NCBI RefSeq assembly: GCF_000427465.1
Contig: NZ_ATYB01000014.1
Span: forward strand, 2,379,570-2,443,569
Reading direction: 5' to 3'
Source: Sinorhizobium arboris LMG 14919
GTDB lineage: Bacteria; Pseudomonadota; Alphaproteobacteria; Rhizobiales; Rhizobiaceae
DNA: 64,000 bases
Every line of letters starts with the position of its first letter. Within the stretch, counting starts at the first letter, position 1. The notes under the pieces are model-generated. The model saw only the letters and a list, made by a program, of their open reading frames with translations. It was not told the DNA's origin and did not search any database. Position numbers and translations under genes: made by a program. This document shows, piece after piece, positions 54,086 to 62,581 of the stretch.

Positions 54086-54472
54086 ATGCGAATTGCACTT
54101 GCTGCCCTGTCTTTTTTGGCACTCTCGCTCTGTCCGGTCGCCGGGCTCGCCCAGGAGGGCGATGCCGAAGCCGGCGCCACCGTCTTCAAGAAATGCGCAA
54201 CCTGTCATGTCATCGACAAGGACCAGAACAAAGTCGGTCCGTCGCTGCAAGGCATTATCGGCCGGACGGCCGGCACCCATGAGGGCTTCAAATATTCGGA
54301 TGCCATGGTCGAAGCGGGCAAGGGTGGTCTCGTCTGGGACGACGCGGCGCTGACCGAGTATCTCCGCAATCCCAAGGCCATGGTCAAGGGCACCAAGATG
54401 GTATTCCCCGGCCTCAAAAAGGACGAGGAGATTGCCAACGTCATCGCCTACCTGAAGCAGCATTCCAAATAG
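54086..54472 (+). CDS. class I c-type cytochrome
   Basis: A 128-aa periplasmic cytochrome c with a signal peptide (RIALAALSFLALSLCPVAGLA). Heme is attached at CATCH (C37, C40, H41), and the sixth ligand is probably M105 in GTKMVFPGL. The segment KVGPSLQGIIGRTAGTHEGF is typical of cytochrome c2/cM types. It lies just upstream of the cox genes on the same strand and is the likely electron donor to that oxidase. Confidence 0.92.
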   Translation: MRIALAALSFLALSLCPVAGLAQEGDAEAGATVFKKCATCHVIDKDQNKVGPSLQGIIGRTAGTHEGFKYSDAMVEAGKGGLVWDDAALTEYLRNPKAMVKGTKMVFPGLKKDEEIANVIAYLKQHSK

Positions 54473-54609
54473 GAATACTTCCGGGGAGAGCGAATACGGT
54501 CTCTTTCCGATGATTTGCCAGTATTTTCCGTTCGTGCAATAATTGTGATCGGAACTCTGCGGATTGCGTATTCGTCTCACGGCCGATCATGGCGGGGGAG
54601 GGACAGGAA

Positions 54610-55554
54610 ATGGCCGTGGTAGTGATTCTGGTTCTGCTGGCCGTCGGCTCAGTGTTGTTCCATTTGCTCAGTCCTTGGTGGTGGACCCCGATCGCCTCCA
54701 ATTGGAGTTACATCGACAATACCATCACCATCACCTTCTGGATCACCGGCATCGCCTTCACTGCCGTGGTCCTGTTCATGGCCTATTGCGTCCTGCGCTT
54801 CCGCCACCGTCCCGGCAATACCGCCGCTTACGAGCCCGAGAACAGGAGGCTCGAAGGCTGGCTCGCGACGGGCACGACCTTCGGCGTCGCGGCCATGCTT
54901 GCGCCGGGCCTCTTCGTCTGGAACCAGTTCGTCACCGTCCCGCAGAATGCGTCCGAAGTGGAGGTGATCGGCCAGCAATGGTTGTGGAGCTTCCGGCTGC
55001 CCGGGGCGGACGGCAAGCTGGGCACGACCGAAACGCGCAACATCGTGCCTGAAAATACACTCGGGCTGAATACGACCGACGCCGCGGGCCAGGACGATCT
55101 CATCATAGAGGGCGGCGAGCTTCATCTGCCGGTCGGCAAGCCGGTCAAGATGCTGCTCCGGTCCGTCGACGTCCTGCACGATTTCTACGTTCCCGAATTC
55201 CGCGCCAAGATGGATATGGTGCCGGGCATGGTGACCTATTTCTGGTTCACGCCGACTCGGACCGGAACCTTCGAGATACTCTGCGCCGAACTCTGCGGCG
55301 TCGGCCACCCGCAGATGCGCGGTACCGTCGTGGTCGACACCGAGGAAGACTACCAGGCCTGGCTCGCCGAGCAGCAGACCTTTTCGCAACTGTCCGCATC
55401 GGCAGAAACAAGAGCGATTCCAGGAAAAGTATGTAGCGGTTTTCCGTCCGGAATTGCGACCGAACAAGGAACTGGAGCATTCGCGCTTTCCGAAGAAGAG
55501 CGGGAATGCTTAAGCCCGGCGTCGACAGCGGTCGCCGCCTCAGCGGCGCAGTAG
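54610..55554 (+). CDS. coxM: cytochrome c oxidase subunit II
   Basis: A subunit of 314 aa with two N-terminal membrane helices and a periplasmic CuA domain. GQQWLWSFRLPG is the electron-entry Trp region. CuA ligands are in VLHDFYVPEFRAKMDMVPG and CAELCGVGHPQM. The normal fold ends at about residue 262 (YQAWLAEQQTFSQL). The remaining ~50 residues are encoded by a RIME repeat and following sequence, giving a foreign-looking tail with two Cys. The ATG at 54610 has GGGGGAGGGA upstream; an ATG at 54589 would place that site inside the gene. Confidence 0.92.
   Translation: MAVVVILVLLAVGSVLFHLLSPWWWTPIASNWSYIDNTITITFWITGIAFTAVVLFMAYCVLRFRHRPGNTAAYEPENRRLEGWLATGTTFGVAAMLAPGLFVWNQFVTVPQNASEVEVIGQQWLWSFRLPGADGKLGTTETRNIVPENTLGLNTTDAAGQDDLIIEGGELHLPVGKPVKMLLRSVDVLHDFYVPEFRAKMDMVPGMVTYFWFTPTRTGTFEILCAELCGVGHPQMRGTVVVDTEEDYQAWLAEQQTFSQLSASAETRAIPGKVCSGFPSGIATEQGTGAFALSEEERECLSPASTAVAASAAQ
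55411..55511. repeat. RIME-type repeat inside the coxM reading frame
   Basis: It starts AGAGCGATTCCAGGAAAAGT and has the AGCGGTTTTCCGTCCGGAAT core, then an imperfect hairpin GCATTCGCGCT...AGAGCGGGAATGC. The core is nearly identical to that of the element at 3660-3757. It is read through in frame as residues about 268-301 of CoxM. Confidence 0.85.
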
Positions 55555-55589
55555 GAGGCGCCGTGAAGTAGCCTCTGGGAGGAGATATG

Positions 55590-57368
55590 ATGGTCGACGT
55601 CCGGTCCGGTATTGGCGAGGCACTTCCGCCTCCCGAAGTCGAGGATGTTGAGCTTTATCATCCGCATAGCTGGTGGACGCGCTACGTCTTCAGCCAGGAT
55701 GCGAAAATCATAGCCATTCAATACGCGACCACCGCGATCGCCATCGGAATGGTGGCGCTGGTGCTCTCCTGGCTGATGCGTCTGCAGCTCGGCTTTCCCG
55801 GCACATTCGATCTGATCGATGCCGAGGCCTACTACCAGTACATCACCATGCATGGAATGATCATGGTGATCTATCTGCTCACCGCGCTCTTCCTCGGCGG
55901 TTTCGGCAACTATCTGATCCCGTTGATGGTCGGCGCGCGCGACATGGTGTTCCCCTACGCCAACATGCTGAGCTACTGGATCTATCTGCTCGCCGTCCTC
56001 GTTCTGGCCGCAAGCTTCTTCGCGCCGGGAGGACCGACGGGCGCAGGCTGGACGCTTTATCCGCCGCAGGCGGTCCTTTCCGGAACGCCCGGCGGCAGGG
56101 ACTGGGGCATCATCCTGATGCTTTCCTCGCTGATCATCTTCATCATCGGCTTCACCATGGGTGGCCTCAACTATGTCGTGACAGTGCTTCAGGGCCGTGC
56201 GCGCGGCATGACGCTGATGCGCCTGCCGCTGACGGTCTGGGGCATCTTCACCGCGACGGTGATGGCGCTGCTTGCCTTCCCTGCCCTTTTCGTCGCCTGC
56301 GTCATGATGCTCTTCGACCGGCTGCTCGGCACGAGCTTCTTCATGCCGGCCATCGTCGAAATGGGCGAGCAGCTGCAATATGGCGGCGGCAGTCCGATCC
56401 TCTTCCAGCACCTGTTCTGGTTCTTCGGTCACCCGGAAGTCTACATCGTCGCGCTGCCCGCCTTCGGCATCGTCTCCGATCTCATCAGCACCCATGCCCG
56501 CAAGAACATCTTCGGCTACCGCATGATGGTTTGGGCGATCGTCATCATCGGCGGCCTCTCCTTCATCGTCTGGGCGCACCACATGTATGTGAGCGGCATG
56601 AACCCGTATTTCGGCTTCTTCTTCGCCACGACCACGCTGATCATCGCGGTGCCTACGGCGATCAAGGTCTACAACTGGGTGCTCACCCTCTGGCGCGGCA
56701 ACATCCACCTGACCCTGCCGATGCTCTTCGCCCTCGCCTTCATCGTCACCTTCGTCAATGGCGGGCTGACGGGCCTCTTCCTCGGCAATGTGGTCGTCGA
56801 CGTGCCGCTCTCCGATACGATGTTCGTGGTCGCCCATTTCCATATGGTCATGGGCGTGGCGCCGATCATGGTCATCTTCGGCGCCATCTATCACTGGTAT
56901 CCGAAAATCACCGGCCGCATGCTCAACGAAGCGCTTGGCCAGATCCATTTCTGGGTGACCTTCGTCGGCGCCTACGCCATCTTCTTTCCGATGCATTATC
57001 TCGGTCTCATCGGCGTACCGCGCCGCTATCACGAGCTCGGCGAGGCGTCCTTCCTGACGACGTCGGTCGCAGAGTTAAACGCCTTCATCAGCGTCATGGC
57101 GCTTCTCGTCGGAGCTGCGCAGATCGTGTTCCTGTTCAATCTCGCCTGGAGCCTGCGCCACGGCCGCGAGGCCGGCGGCAATCCCTGGCGGGCGACGACG
57201 CTCGAATGGCAGACGCCGGAGACGCCGCCGCCACACGGCAACTGGGGCGACGAGCTGCCCGTAGTCTACCGCTGGGCCTATGATTACAGCGTCCCCGGCG
57301 CGCCCGAAGATTTCATCCCGCAGAACCAGCCGACTCCCGGCCGCCCGAGTCACGAGGCCGACTCATGA
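55590..57368 (+). CDS. coxN: cytochrome c oxidase subunit I
   Basis: A 592-aa, 12-helix catalytic subunit. Heme and CuB ligands are all present: His in YITMHGMIMVIYLL, the FFGHPEVYI motif with the His-Tyr cross-link and Glu, the HH pair in WAHHMYVSGMNPYF, and HFH in VAHFHMVMGVAPIM. The CuB and helix pattern is of the A-type heme-copper oxidases. The ATG at 55590 has GGAG five bases upstream. It overlaps the next gene by ATGA. Confidence 0.96.
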   Translation: MVDVRSGIGEALPPPEVEDVELYHPHSWWTRYVFSQDAKIIAIQYATTAIAIGMVALVLSWLMRLQLGFPGTFDLIDAEAYYQYITMHGMIMVIYLLTALFLGGFGNYLIPLMVGARDMVFPYANMLSYWIYLLAVLVLAASFFAPGGPTGAGWTLYPPQAVLSGTPGGRDWGIILMLSSLIIFIIGFTMGGLNYVVTVLQGRARGMTLMRLPLTVWGIFTATVMALLAFPALFVACVMMLFDRLLGTSFFMPAIVEMGEQLQYGGGSPILFQHLFWFFGHPEVYIVALPAFGIVSDLISTHARKNIFGYRMMVWAIVIIGGLSFIVWAHHMYVSGMNPYFGFFFATTTLIIAVPTAIKVYNWVLTLWRGNIHLTLPMLFALAFIVTFVNGGLTGLFLGNVVVDVPLSDTMFVVAHFHMVMGVAPIMVIFGAIYHWYPKITGRMLNEALGQIHFWVTFVGAYAIFFPMHYLGLIGVPRRYHELGEASFLTTSVAELNAFISVMALLVGAAQIVFLFNLAWSLRHGREAGGNPWRATTLEWQTPETPPPHGNWGDELPVVYRWAYDYSVPGAPEDFIPQNQPTPGRPSHEADS

Positions 57369-58063
57369 GCATCGTCGCCTTCTTCCTGGCGGCGATCGCC
57401 GCGATCGTCGTCTGGTGGCTTGCCGGACAGCGCCTGACGTCGCGCCCGTGGCTCGAGGTCGGCTATTTCCACGACCGCCGGGGCACAGCACGTTTGCCGC
57501 CGGCAAAAATCGGCCTCTGCGTGTTTCTCGCCGTCGTCGGCGCCCTGTTTTCACTTGCGATAAGCGCCTATTTCATGCGCATGGCGTCGTCCGACTGGGG
57601 CGCGCTGCCTTTACCCGGCCTTCTCTGGCTCAACACGGGGCTCCTCGCCGCCGGCAGCATCACACTGCACTGGACCAGGGTGGAGGCGCAACGGCGGCAT
57701 GACGAGGCGGTGCGCAACGGTCTCCTTGCGGCGCTCGCCTTGGGTCTCGCTTTCCTCGTCGGTCAGCTCTTCGCCTGGCGCGCACTGGCGGGTGCCGGAT
57801 ATTTCCTCGCCGGAAACCCGGCCAACAGCTTCTTCTACCTGCTTACGGGCATGCACGGCTTGCATATCCTCGGCGGACTCTTCGCTCTGGGCCGGGTAAC
57901 CGCACGTGCCTCGCAGGCGCCGCCCGACGACAGGACGCGCCTGTCGATCGAGCTTTGCGCCACCTACTGGCATTTCATGCTGTTCGTCTGGCTGGTTCTC
58001 TTCGCTCTTTTTGCCGGCTGGGCCAGCGGCGTCATCGATTTCTGCCGCCAACTGCTGACATAG
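57365..58063 (+). CDS. coxO: cytochrome c oxidase subunit III (first copy)
   Basis: A 232-aa membrane protein. The subunit III hallmark is FYLLTGMHGLHILGGLFALG followed by ELCATYWHFMLFVWLVLF. It is one of two tandem subunit III-type genes, the arrangement of the rhizobial coxMNOP cluster. The N-terminal portion (first 90 residues) is less typical and contains several helices. Confidence 0.9.
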   Translation: MSIVAFFLAAIAAIVVWWLAGQRLTSRPWLEVGYFHDRRGTARLPPAKIGLCVFLAVVGALFSLAISAYFMRMASSDWGALPLPGLLWLNTGLLAAGSITLHWTRVEAQRRHDEAVRNGLLAALALGLAFLVGQLFAWRALAGAGYFLAGNPANSFFYLLTGMHGLHILGGLFALGRVTARASQAPPDDRTRLSIELCATYWHFMLFVWLVLFALFAGWASGVIDFCRQLLT

Positions 58064-58075
58064 GAACCGTCGAAC

Positions 58076-58798
58076 ATGTCTGCTCCGATCAAGAACCCCG
58101 CAGCAGAAACGCTCCCGCGCAAGTCCGGCCTGGCGGGGCTCGCGGCGGACTGGGCCTCCGACCAGCGCACCTTCAAGGACGTCTCCTGGGGGAAGGCCAT
58201 GATGTGGATCTTTCTCCTCAGCGACACCTTCGTCTTCGGCTGCTTCCTGCTTGCCTACATGTCTGCGCGGATGTCCACCGCCGTTCCATGGCCGAACCCG
58301 AGCGAGGTCTTCGCGCTGGAGATCGGCGGGGTGCACATGCCGCTGATCCTGATCGCCATCATGACCTTCGTGCTGATATCGAGCAGCGGCACGATGGCCA
58401 TGGCCGTCAACTACGGTTACCGCCGCGACAGGCGCAAGACCGCAGCGCTGATGCTTCTGACGGCGCTGTTCGGCGCCACCTTCGTCGGCATGCAGGCCTT
58501 CGAATGGACGAAGCTGATCGCCGAGGGCGTGCGGCCCTGGGGCAATCCCTGGGGAGCTGCGCAATTCGGCTCTACCTTCTTTATGATCACCGGCTTTCAC
58601 GGGACCCACGTCACCTTCGGCGTGATCTTCCTGCTGATCATCGCCCGCAAGGTCTGGCGCGGCGACTTCGAATCGGAGCGGCGCGGCTTCTTTACCAGCC
58701 GCAAGGGCCGCTACGAGATCGTCGAGATAACCGGCCTCTACTGGCACTTCGTCGATCTGGTCTGGGTCTTCATCTTCGCATTCTTCTATCTGTGGTGA
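58076..58798 (+). CDS. coxP: cytochrome c oxidase subunit III (second copy)
   Basis: A 240-aa protein with the subunit III signatures MWIFLLSDTFVFGCFLLAYM, FFMITGFHGTHVTFGVIFLL and the C-terminal GLYWHFVDLVWVFIFAFFYLW. It follows coxO by 12 bases and precedes the subunit IV gene by ten. Confidence 0.93.
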   Translation: MSAPIKNPAAETLPRKSGLAGLAADWASDQRTFKDVSWGKAMMWIFLLSDTFVFGCFLLAYMSARMSTAVPWPNPSEVFALEIGGVHMPLILIAIMTFVLISSSGTMAMAVNYGYRRDRRKTAALMLLTALFGATFVGMQAFEWTKLIAEGVRPWGNPWGAAQFGSTFFMITGFHGTHVTFGVIFLLIIARKVWRGDFESERRGFFTSRKGRYEIVEITGLYWHFVDLVWVFIFAFFYLW

Positions 58799-58808
58799 GG
58801 AGGGCATC

Positions 58809-59168
58809 ATGGCTCACGCGGAGACACATGCGGCACAACATGCGGCGATCCATACGGAGCACCAGCAGCACCCGATCAAGCTCTATCTCCTGGTCTGGGG
58901 CCTGCTCTTCATACTCAGTGCCTTGTCATACCTGGTCGACTATTTTGGCCTGCAGGGCTATCTCCGCTGGTCGCTCATCCTGATCTTCATGATGCTCAAG
59001 GCGGGCCTGATCGTGGCCGTGTTCATGCACATGGCATGGGAGAGACTGGCGCTGATCTACGCGATCATCCTGCCCCCGCTACTGGTGCTCGTCTTCGTCG
59101 CGCTGATGGTGTCGGAATCGAACTATATCCTCTTCACGCGCCTCACCTTCTTCGGCGGCGGCGAGTAA
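58809..59168 (+). CDS. cytochrome c oxidase subunit IV, bacterial type
   Basis: A 119-aa protein with three membrane helices (KLYLLVWGLLFILSALSYLV, LILIFMMLKAGLIVAVFMHM, IILPPLLVLVFVALMV), the CyoD/prokaryotic subunit IV pattern. A His-rich N-terminus (AHAETHAAQHAAIHTEHQQH) precedes them. It is the last gene of the oxidase operon. Confidence 0.88.
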   Translation: MAHAETHAAQHAAIHTEHQQHPIKLYLLVWGLLFILSALSYLVDYFGLQGYLRWSLILIFMMLKAGLIVAVFMHMAWERLALIYAIILPPLLVLVFVALMVSESNYILFTRLTFFGGGE

Positions 59169-59694
59169 GGGCGGCAGCAGGCTCAGGCTGCGGAAAGCGC
59201 CCGCTCTCATTTTCGACTCCCGAGTTTCCTGACCTGCTTGCCGACGTTCTCCCGCCATGCCTTTACGGCATGCTCTTGTTGTCCTTCCCTTGGCATTAGA
59301 CCCCCCTCAACCGCCTGCCGGCACCTTCTCCCCGCAAGCGGGGAGAAGGGACAAGCGGCGCCAACTGAACCCCGCATTCACTGCCCGCTCGAGGGAGCGA
59401 GCGGGCGCGGCATATCCCTTCTCCCCGCCTGCGGGGAGAAGGTGGCGGCAGCCGGTTGAGGGGCAATCCCACGCTCGGCCTTACCTTGGACCGCTAGGTC
59501 CGCAAAAGGCAGATCCCGTGAATAACGACTCGGCACGGAATTTCCGCACCGCTCAGCGAAGAACTACTGCTTGACCCGCCCAAGCAACCGGCACCGATCT
59601 GGTCGTGCAGCACGATGATTATGTCGTAGACAGGCTCAACTCGCGGCGCATCAGGCTCTAATATCCGGCTTCAAAATTAACCAGGGTCGCATCA
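59169..59694. other. 526-base intergenic region
   Basis: No gene is visible. It contains the 161-base CCCCTCA-ended repeat and, downstream of it, the presumed promoter of the flavoprotein gene. Short open frames are not supported. Confidence 0.6.
59303..59463. repeat. 161-base element with CCCCTCA terminal inverted repeats
   Basis: CCCCTCAACCG (59303-59313) and CGGTTGAGGGG (59453-59463) are inverted ends. Inside are two CTTCTCCCCGC...GCGGGGAGAAG hairpins and a CCCGCTCGAGGGAGCGAGCGGG palindrome-like centre. It belongs to the same family as 47521-47651. Confidence 0.8.
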
Positions 59695-62256
59695 ATGGCA
59701 GAGTTTCCGGAAAAGGCGAAGGTCGTAATCGTAGGACTGGGCGGCATCGTCGGCGCGTCGATCGCCCACCATCTCATCGAGCGTGGCTGGGACGATATCG
59801 TCGGCATCGACAAGTCGGGTATCCCGACGGATATCGGCTCCACGGCACATGCTTCCGACTTCTGCTACACCACCAGCCACGACTATCTCTCGGTCTGGAC
59901 GACGCAATATTCGATCGACTTCTTCGAAAAGATGGGTCACTACGCCCGCATTGGCGGCCTTGAAGTCGCACGCACCGGCGACCACGCCTGGATGGAGGAG
60001 ATCAAGCGCAAGCTTTCCTCCGCCAAGGCCTTCGGCACCCGCGCACACTATGTCTCGCCGGCCGAAATCAAGAAGCTGTTCCCGCTGATCGAGGAGGATC
60101 AGGTGATGGGCGGCATGTTCGATCCGGATGCCGGCCTCGTCATCCCGCGCTCACAGACGGTTGCCGGCAAGCTGGTCGATGCGGCCGAAAAGTCCGGCAA
60201 GCTGCAGATCTTCGGCAATACGCCGGCAACTGCGCTCCTTGTCGAGAACGGCCGCATCAAGGGCGTGGTCACGCATCGCGGCACGATCATGGCCGACCAC
60301 GTCGTCGTCTGCGCCGGCATCTGGGGTCGCCTGATCGCCGAAATGGTGGGCGAAGACCTGCCCGTCATGCCGGTCGATCATCCACTGACCTTCTTCGGCC
60401 CGTACAACGAATTCGAAGGCACCGGCAAGGAAATCGGCTTCCCATTGCTGCGCGATCAGGGCAACTCGGCCTATATGCGCGACACCGGCGACCCGAAGAC
60501 CACCGAGGGCGGCCAGATCGAATGGGGCTATTACGAGACCACCAATCCGCGCCTCTGCCATCCGCGCGACATTCTCGAAAAGCACGAGGCACGCCTGTCG
60601 CCCTCGCAGCGCGATCTTGACATGGAGCAGATCATCGAGCCGCTGGAGCGCGCCATGGAGCTGACGCCGATCCTCGGCGAGCTCGGCTATAACGAGGGCC
60701 ACTCCTTCAATGGCCTGCTGCAGGTATCGGCCGCCGGCGGCCCCTCCTGCGGCGAGAGCCAGAAGGTGCGCGGCCTCTGGTACTGCGTCGCCATCTGGGT
60801 GAAGGACGGCCCGGCCTACGGCAAGCTGATCGCCGACTGGATGACGGACGGGCGTACCCATACCGACCACGCCTCGATCGACTACGCCCGCTTCTATCCG
60901 CACCAGCTCGAAGAGAAGTTCATCGAAGGTCGCTGCTTCGAGGCGGCGCAGAAGATCTACTTCCCGGCCGTGCATCCGCGCGAGCCCTACGTGACCGGCC
61001 GCAACGCCAAGCGCTCGCCCTTCTACGAGCGCGAGAAGGAGCTCGGCGGCTACTTCATGGAACTCGGGGGCTGGGAGCGCGCGCACGGCTATGCCGCCAA
61101 CGAGCACCTCCTGGAAAAATACGGGAATCGCGTTCCGGTGCGCGAGAACGAGTGGGACAACCGCCACTTCTGGCGCGTTTCCAACGCCGAGCATCTGGCG
61201 ATGAGCGAGGATTGCGGCATCGTCAACCTCTCGCACTTCCACATGGTCGATATCGAAGGCCCGGATCATGTCGAGCTTCTCGAGTGGCTTTGCGCTGCCA
61301 GGATCGGTGGAGACGGCAATATCGGCAAGGGCATCTACACCCATTTCCTCGATGACGAGGGCATGGTGCGGGCCGACTTCACCGTCTTCCGCATGGCCGA
61401 CCGCTGCCGTCTCGTGAACGGCGCCGATGCCGGCCCGCGCGACTTCCACTACATGCGCCGTGTCGCGGAAGACCGGGGCCTCGACGTCACCATCACGGAC
61501 GTCTCGGAGAAGTTCGTCACCATCGGCATCTGGGGCCCGAATGCCCGTGAGACACTGAAGAAGGTGGTGGCGGAACCGGCCGGCCTCGATCCTGAGAACT
61601 TCCCCTTCGCCGCGATCAAGCAGATCGAGATCGCCGGCAAGCCGGTCTCTGCCTTCCGTATCTCCTATGTCGGCGAGCAGGGCTGGGAACTGCACATGAA
61701 ATACGAGGACGGTTTGGCCGTCTGGGATGCGCTGCGCGCCACGGGTGTCATGGCCTTCGGCGTCGAGACCTATGCGAACTCGCGCCGCATGGAAAAGAGC
61801 CTGCGCCTGCAGAACGCCGATCTTCTCACCCACTACAATCTTATCGAGGCCGACCTTGCTCGTCCGAAGGTCAAGGAAGCGGATTTCCGCGGCAAGGCGA
61901 AGCATCTGGAGTACAAGGCGCGCGAGCACCAGCCCGCCATGCTCTGCACGCTCGTCATGACGGAGAACACCGACAGGAACGGGGTGAAGCGCTACCCGGT
62001 CGGCAACCTGCCGGTCATGGACCCCGGAACCGGAGAGGTGCTGGTCGACGAGCTCGGCCGCCGCTCCTACACCACTTCCATAGCCTACGGTCCGACGATC
62101 GGGAAGAACATCGCGCTCGCCTATCTGCCCTGGTCCCATTGCCAGGTCGGCCGCAAGCTCAACGTCGAGTATTTCGCCGAAACCTACCCGGCCGAGGTTG
62201 TCGGCGTCGGCTACAAGCCGCTCTACGACCCGGAGAACCTGAAGCCGCGGACGTAA
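59695..62256 (+). CDS. dimethylglycine/sarcosine dehydrogenase-like flavoprotein with GcvT domain
   Basis: An 853-aa two-part enzyme. Residues 1 to about 420 are a DAO-type FAD domain with VVIVGLGGIVGASIAHHLIE and a linker domain. Residues about 440-850 form a GcvT/aminomethyltransferase-like folate-binding domain (HFHMVDIEGPDHVELLEWL; FRISYVGEQGWELHMKYEDG; RRMEKSLRLQ). Such enzymes oxidatively demethylate dimethylglycine, sarcosine or related N-methyl compounds and pass the one-carbon unit to tetrahydrofolate. It is a stand-alone gene here; the exact N-methyl substrate is open, though betaine catabolism is common in rhizobia. Confidence 0.9.
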   Translation: MAEFPEKAKVVIVGLGGIVGASIAHHLIERGWDDIVGIDKSGIPTDIGSTAHASDFCYTTSHDYLSVWTTQYSIDFFEKMGHYARIGGLEVARTGDHAWMEEIKRKLSSAKAFGTRAHYVSPAEIKKLFPLIEEDQVMGGMFDPDAGLVIPRSQTVAGKLVDAAEKSGKLQIFGNTPATALLVENGRIKGVVTHRGTIMADHVVVCAGIWGRLIAEMVGEDLPVMPVDHPLTFFGPYNEFEGTGKEIGFPLLRDQGNSAYMRDTGDPKTTEGGQIEWGYYETTNPRLCHPRDILEKHEARLSPSQRDLDMEQIIEPLERAMELTPILGELGYNEGHSFNGLLQVSAAGGPSCGESQKVRGLWYCVAIWVKDGPAYGKLIADWMTDGRTHTDHASIDYARFYPHQLEEKFIEGRCFEAAQKIYFPAVHPREPYVTGRNAKRSPFYEREKELGGYFMELGGWERAHGYAANEHLLEKYGNRVPVRENEWDNRHFWRVSNAEHLAMSEDCGIVNLSHFHMVDIEGPDHVELLEWLCAARIGGDGNIGKGIYTHFLDDEGMVRADFTVFRMADRCRLVNGADAGPRDFHYMRRVAEDRGLDVTITDVSEKFVTIGIWGPNARETLKKVVAEPAGLDPENFPFAAIKQIEIAGKPVSAFRISYVGEQGWELHMKYEDGLAVWDALRATGVMAFGVETYANSRRMEKSLRLQNADLLTHYNLIEADLARPKVKEADFRGKAKHLEYKAREHQPAMLCTLVMTENTDRNGVKRYPVGNLPVMDPGTGEVLVDELGRRSYTTSIAYGPTIGKNIALAYLPWSHCQVGRKLNVEYFAETYPAEVVGVGYKPLYDPENLKPRT

Positions 62257-62284
62257 CCGGTTTCGCCCTGCGCGCGCGTCCTTT

Positions 62285-62323
62285 GGAGCGATTCAGTGTT
62301 TCGTCGAAGCACTGAATCGCTCC
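62285..62323. repeat. RIME half-element hairpin
   Basis: GGAGCGATTCAGTG (62285-62298) and CACTGAATCGCTCC (62310-62323) form a perfect 14-base-pair stem with an 11-base loop, 29 bases after the flavoprotein stop. It resembles the terminal hairpin of RIME elements and can terminate that gene. Confidence 0.75.
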
Positions 62324-62403
62324 ACGTTCTTGGAACGCCCCGTTCCGGCCGGAGATGCGCGCGCATGGTTTCGTTTCGATCCGACCTGAATTCATCGTGA
62401 TCT

Positions 62404-62523
62404 GATGCCGGCAAGCTCGAATTGGTCGGCGACCTCTACGCCGGGCGGCCGCTCCTGAGCGGCAAATTGGAGCCGGTGGAAGGCTGGCGGTTCGGCGTGA
62501 AGGAGGCAAAAGGCAGCGTCTAA
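62404..62523 (+). other. possible C-terminal gene fragment (39 codons)
   Basis: An open stretch without a start codon, bounded upstream by TGA and ending in TAA, encodes a protein-like sequence (LELVGDLYAGRPLLSGKLEP, then VEGWRFGVKEAKGSV). It has no ribosome site or ATG and is followed by a strong hairpin, so it looks like the surviving end of a decayed gene. The parent family is not recognised. Confidence 0.35.
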
Positions 62524-62528
62524 GCCGC

Positions 62529-62565
62529 GATCCTCATTCCTGTGACGCACGCAGGAATGAGGATC
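62529..62565. terminator. strong bidirectional hairpin terminator
   Basis: GATCCTCATTCCTG (62529-62542) and CAGGAATGAGGATC (62552-62565) form a perfect 14-base-pair stem with a nine-base loop, 16 bases beyond the stop of the minus-strand molybdenum hydroxylase gene. Confidence 0.85.
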
Positions 62566-62581
62566 GGAAAGTGGCTACATT

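Noticed and set aside
55350..57032. 560-codon open frame antisense to coxN
   Set aside because: Composition is charged and repetitive while the plus strand encodes a complete subunit I with all heme and copper ligands.
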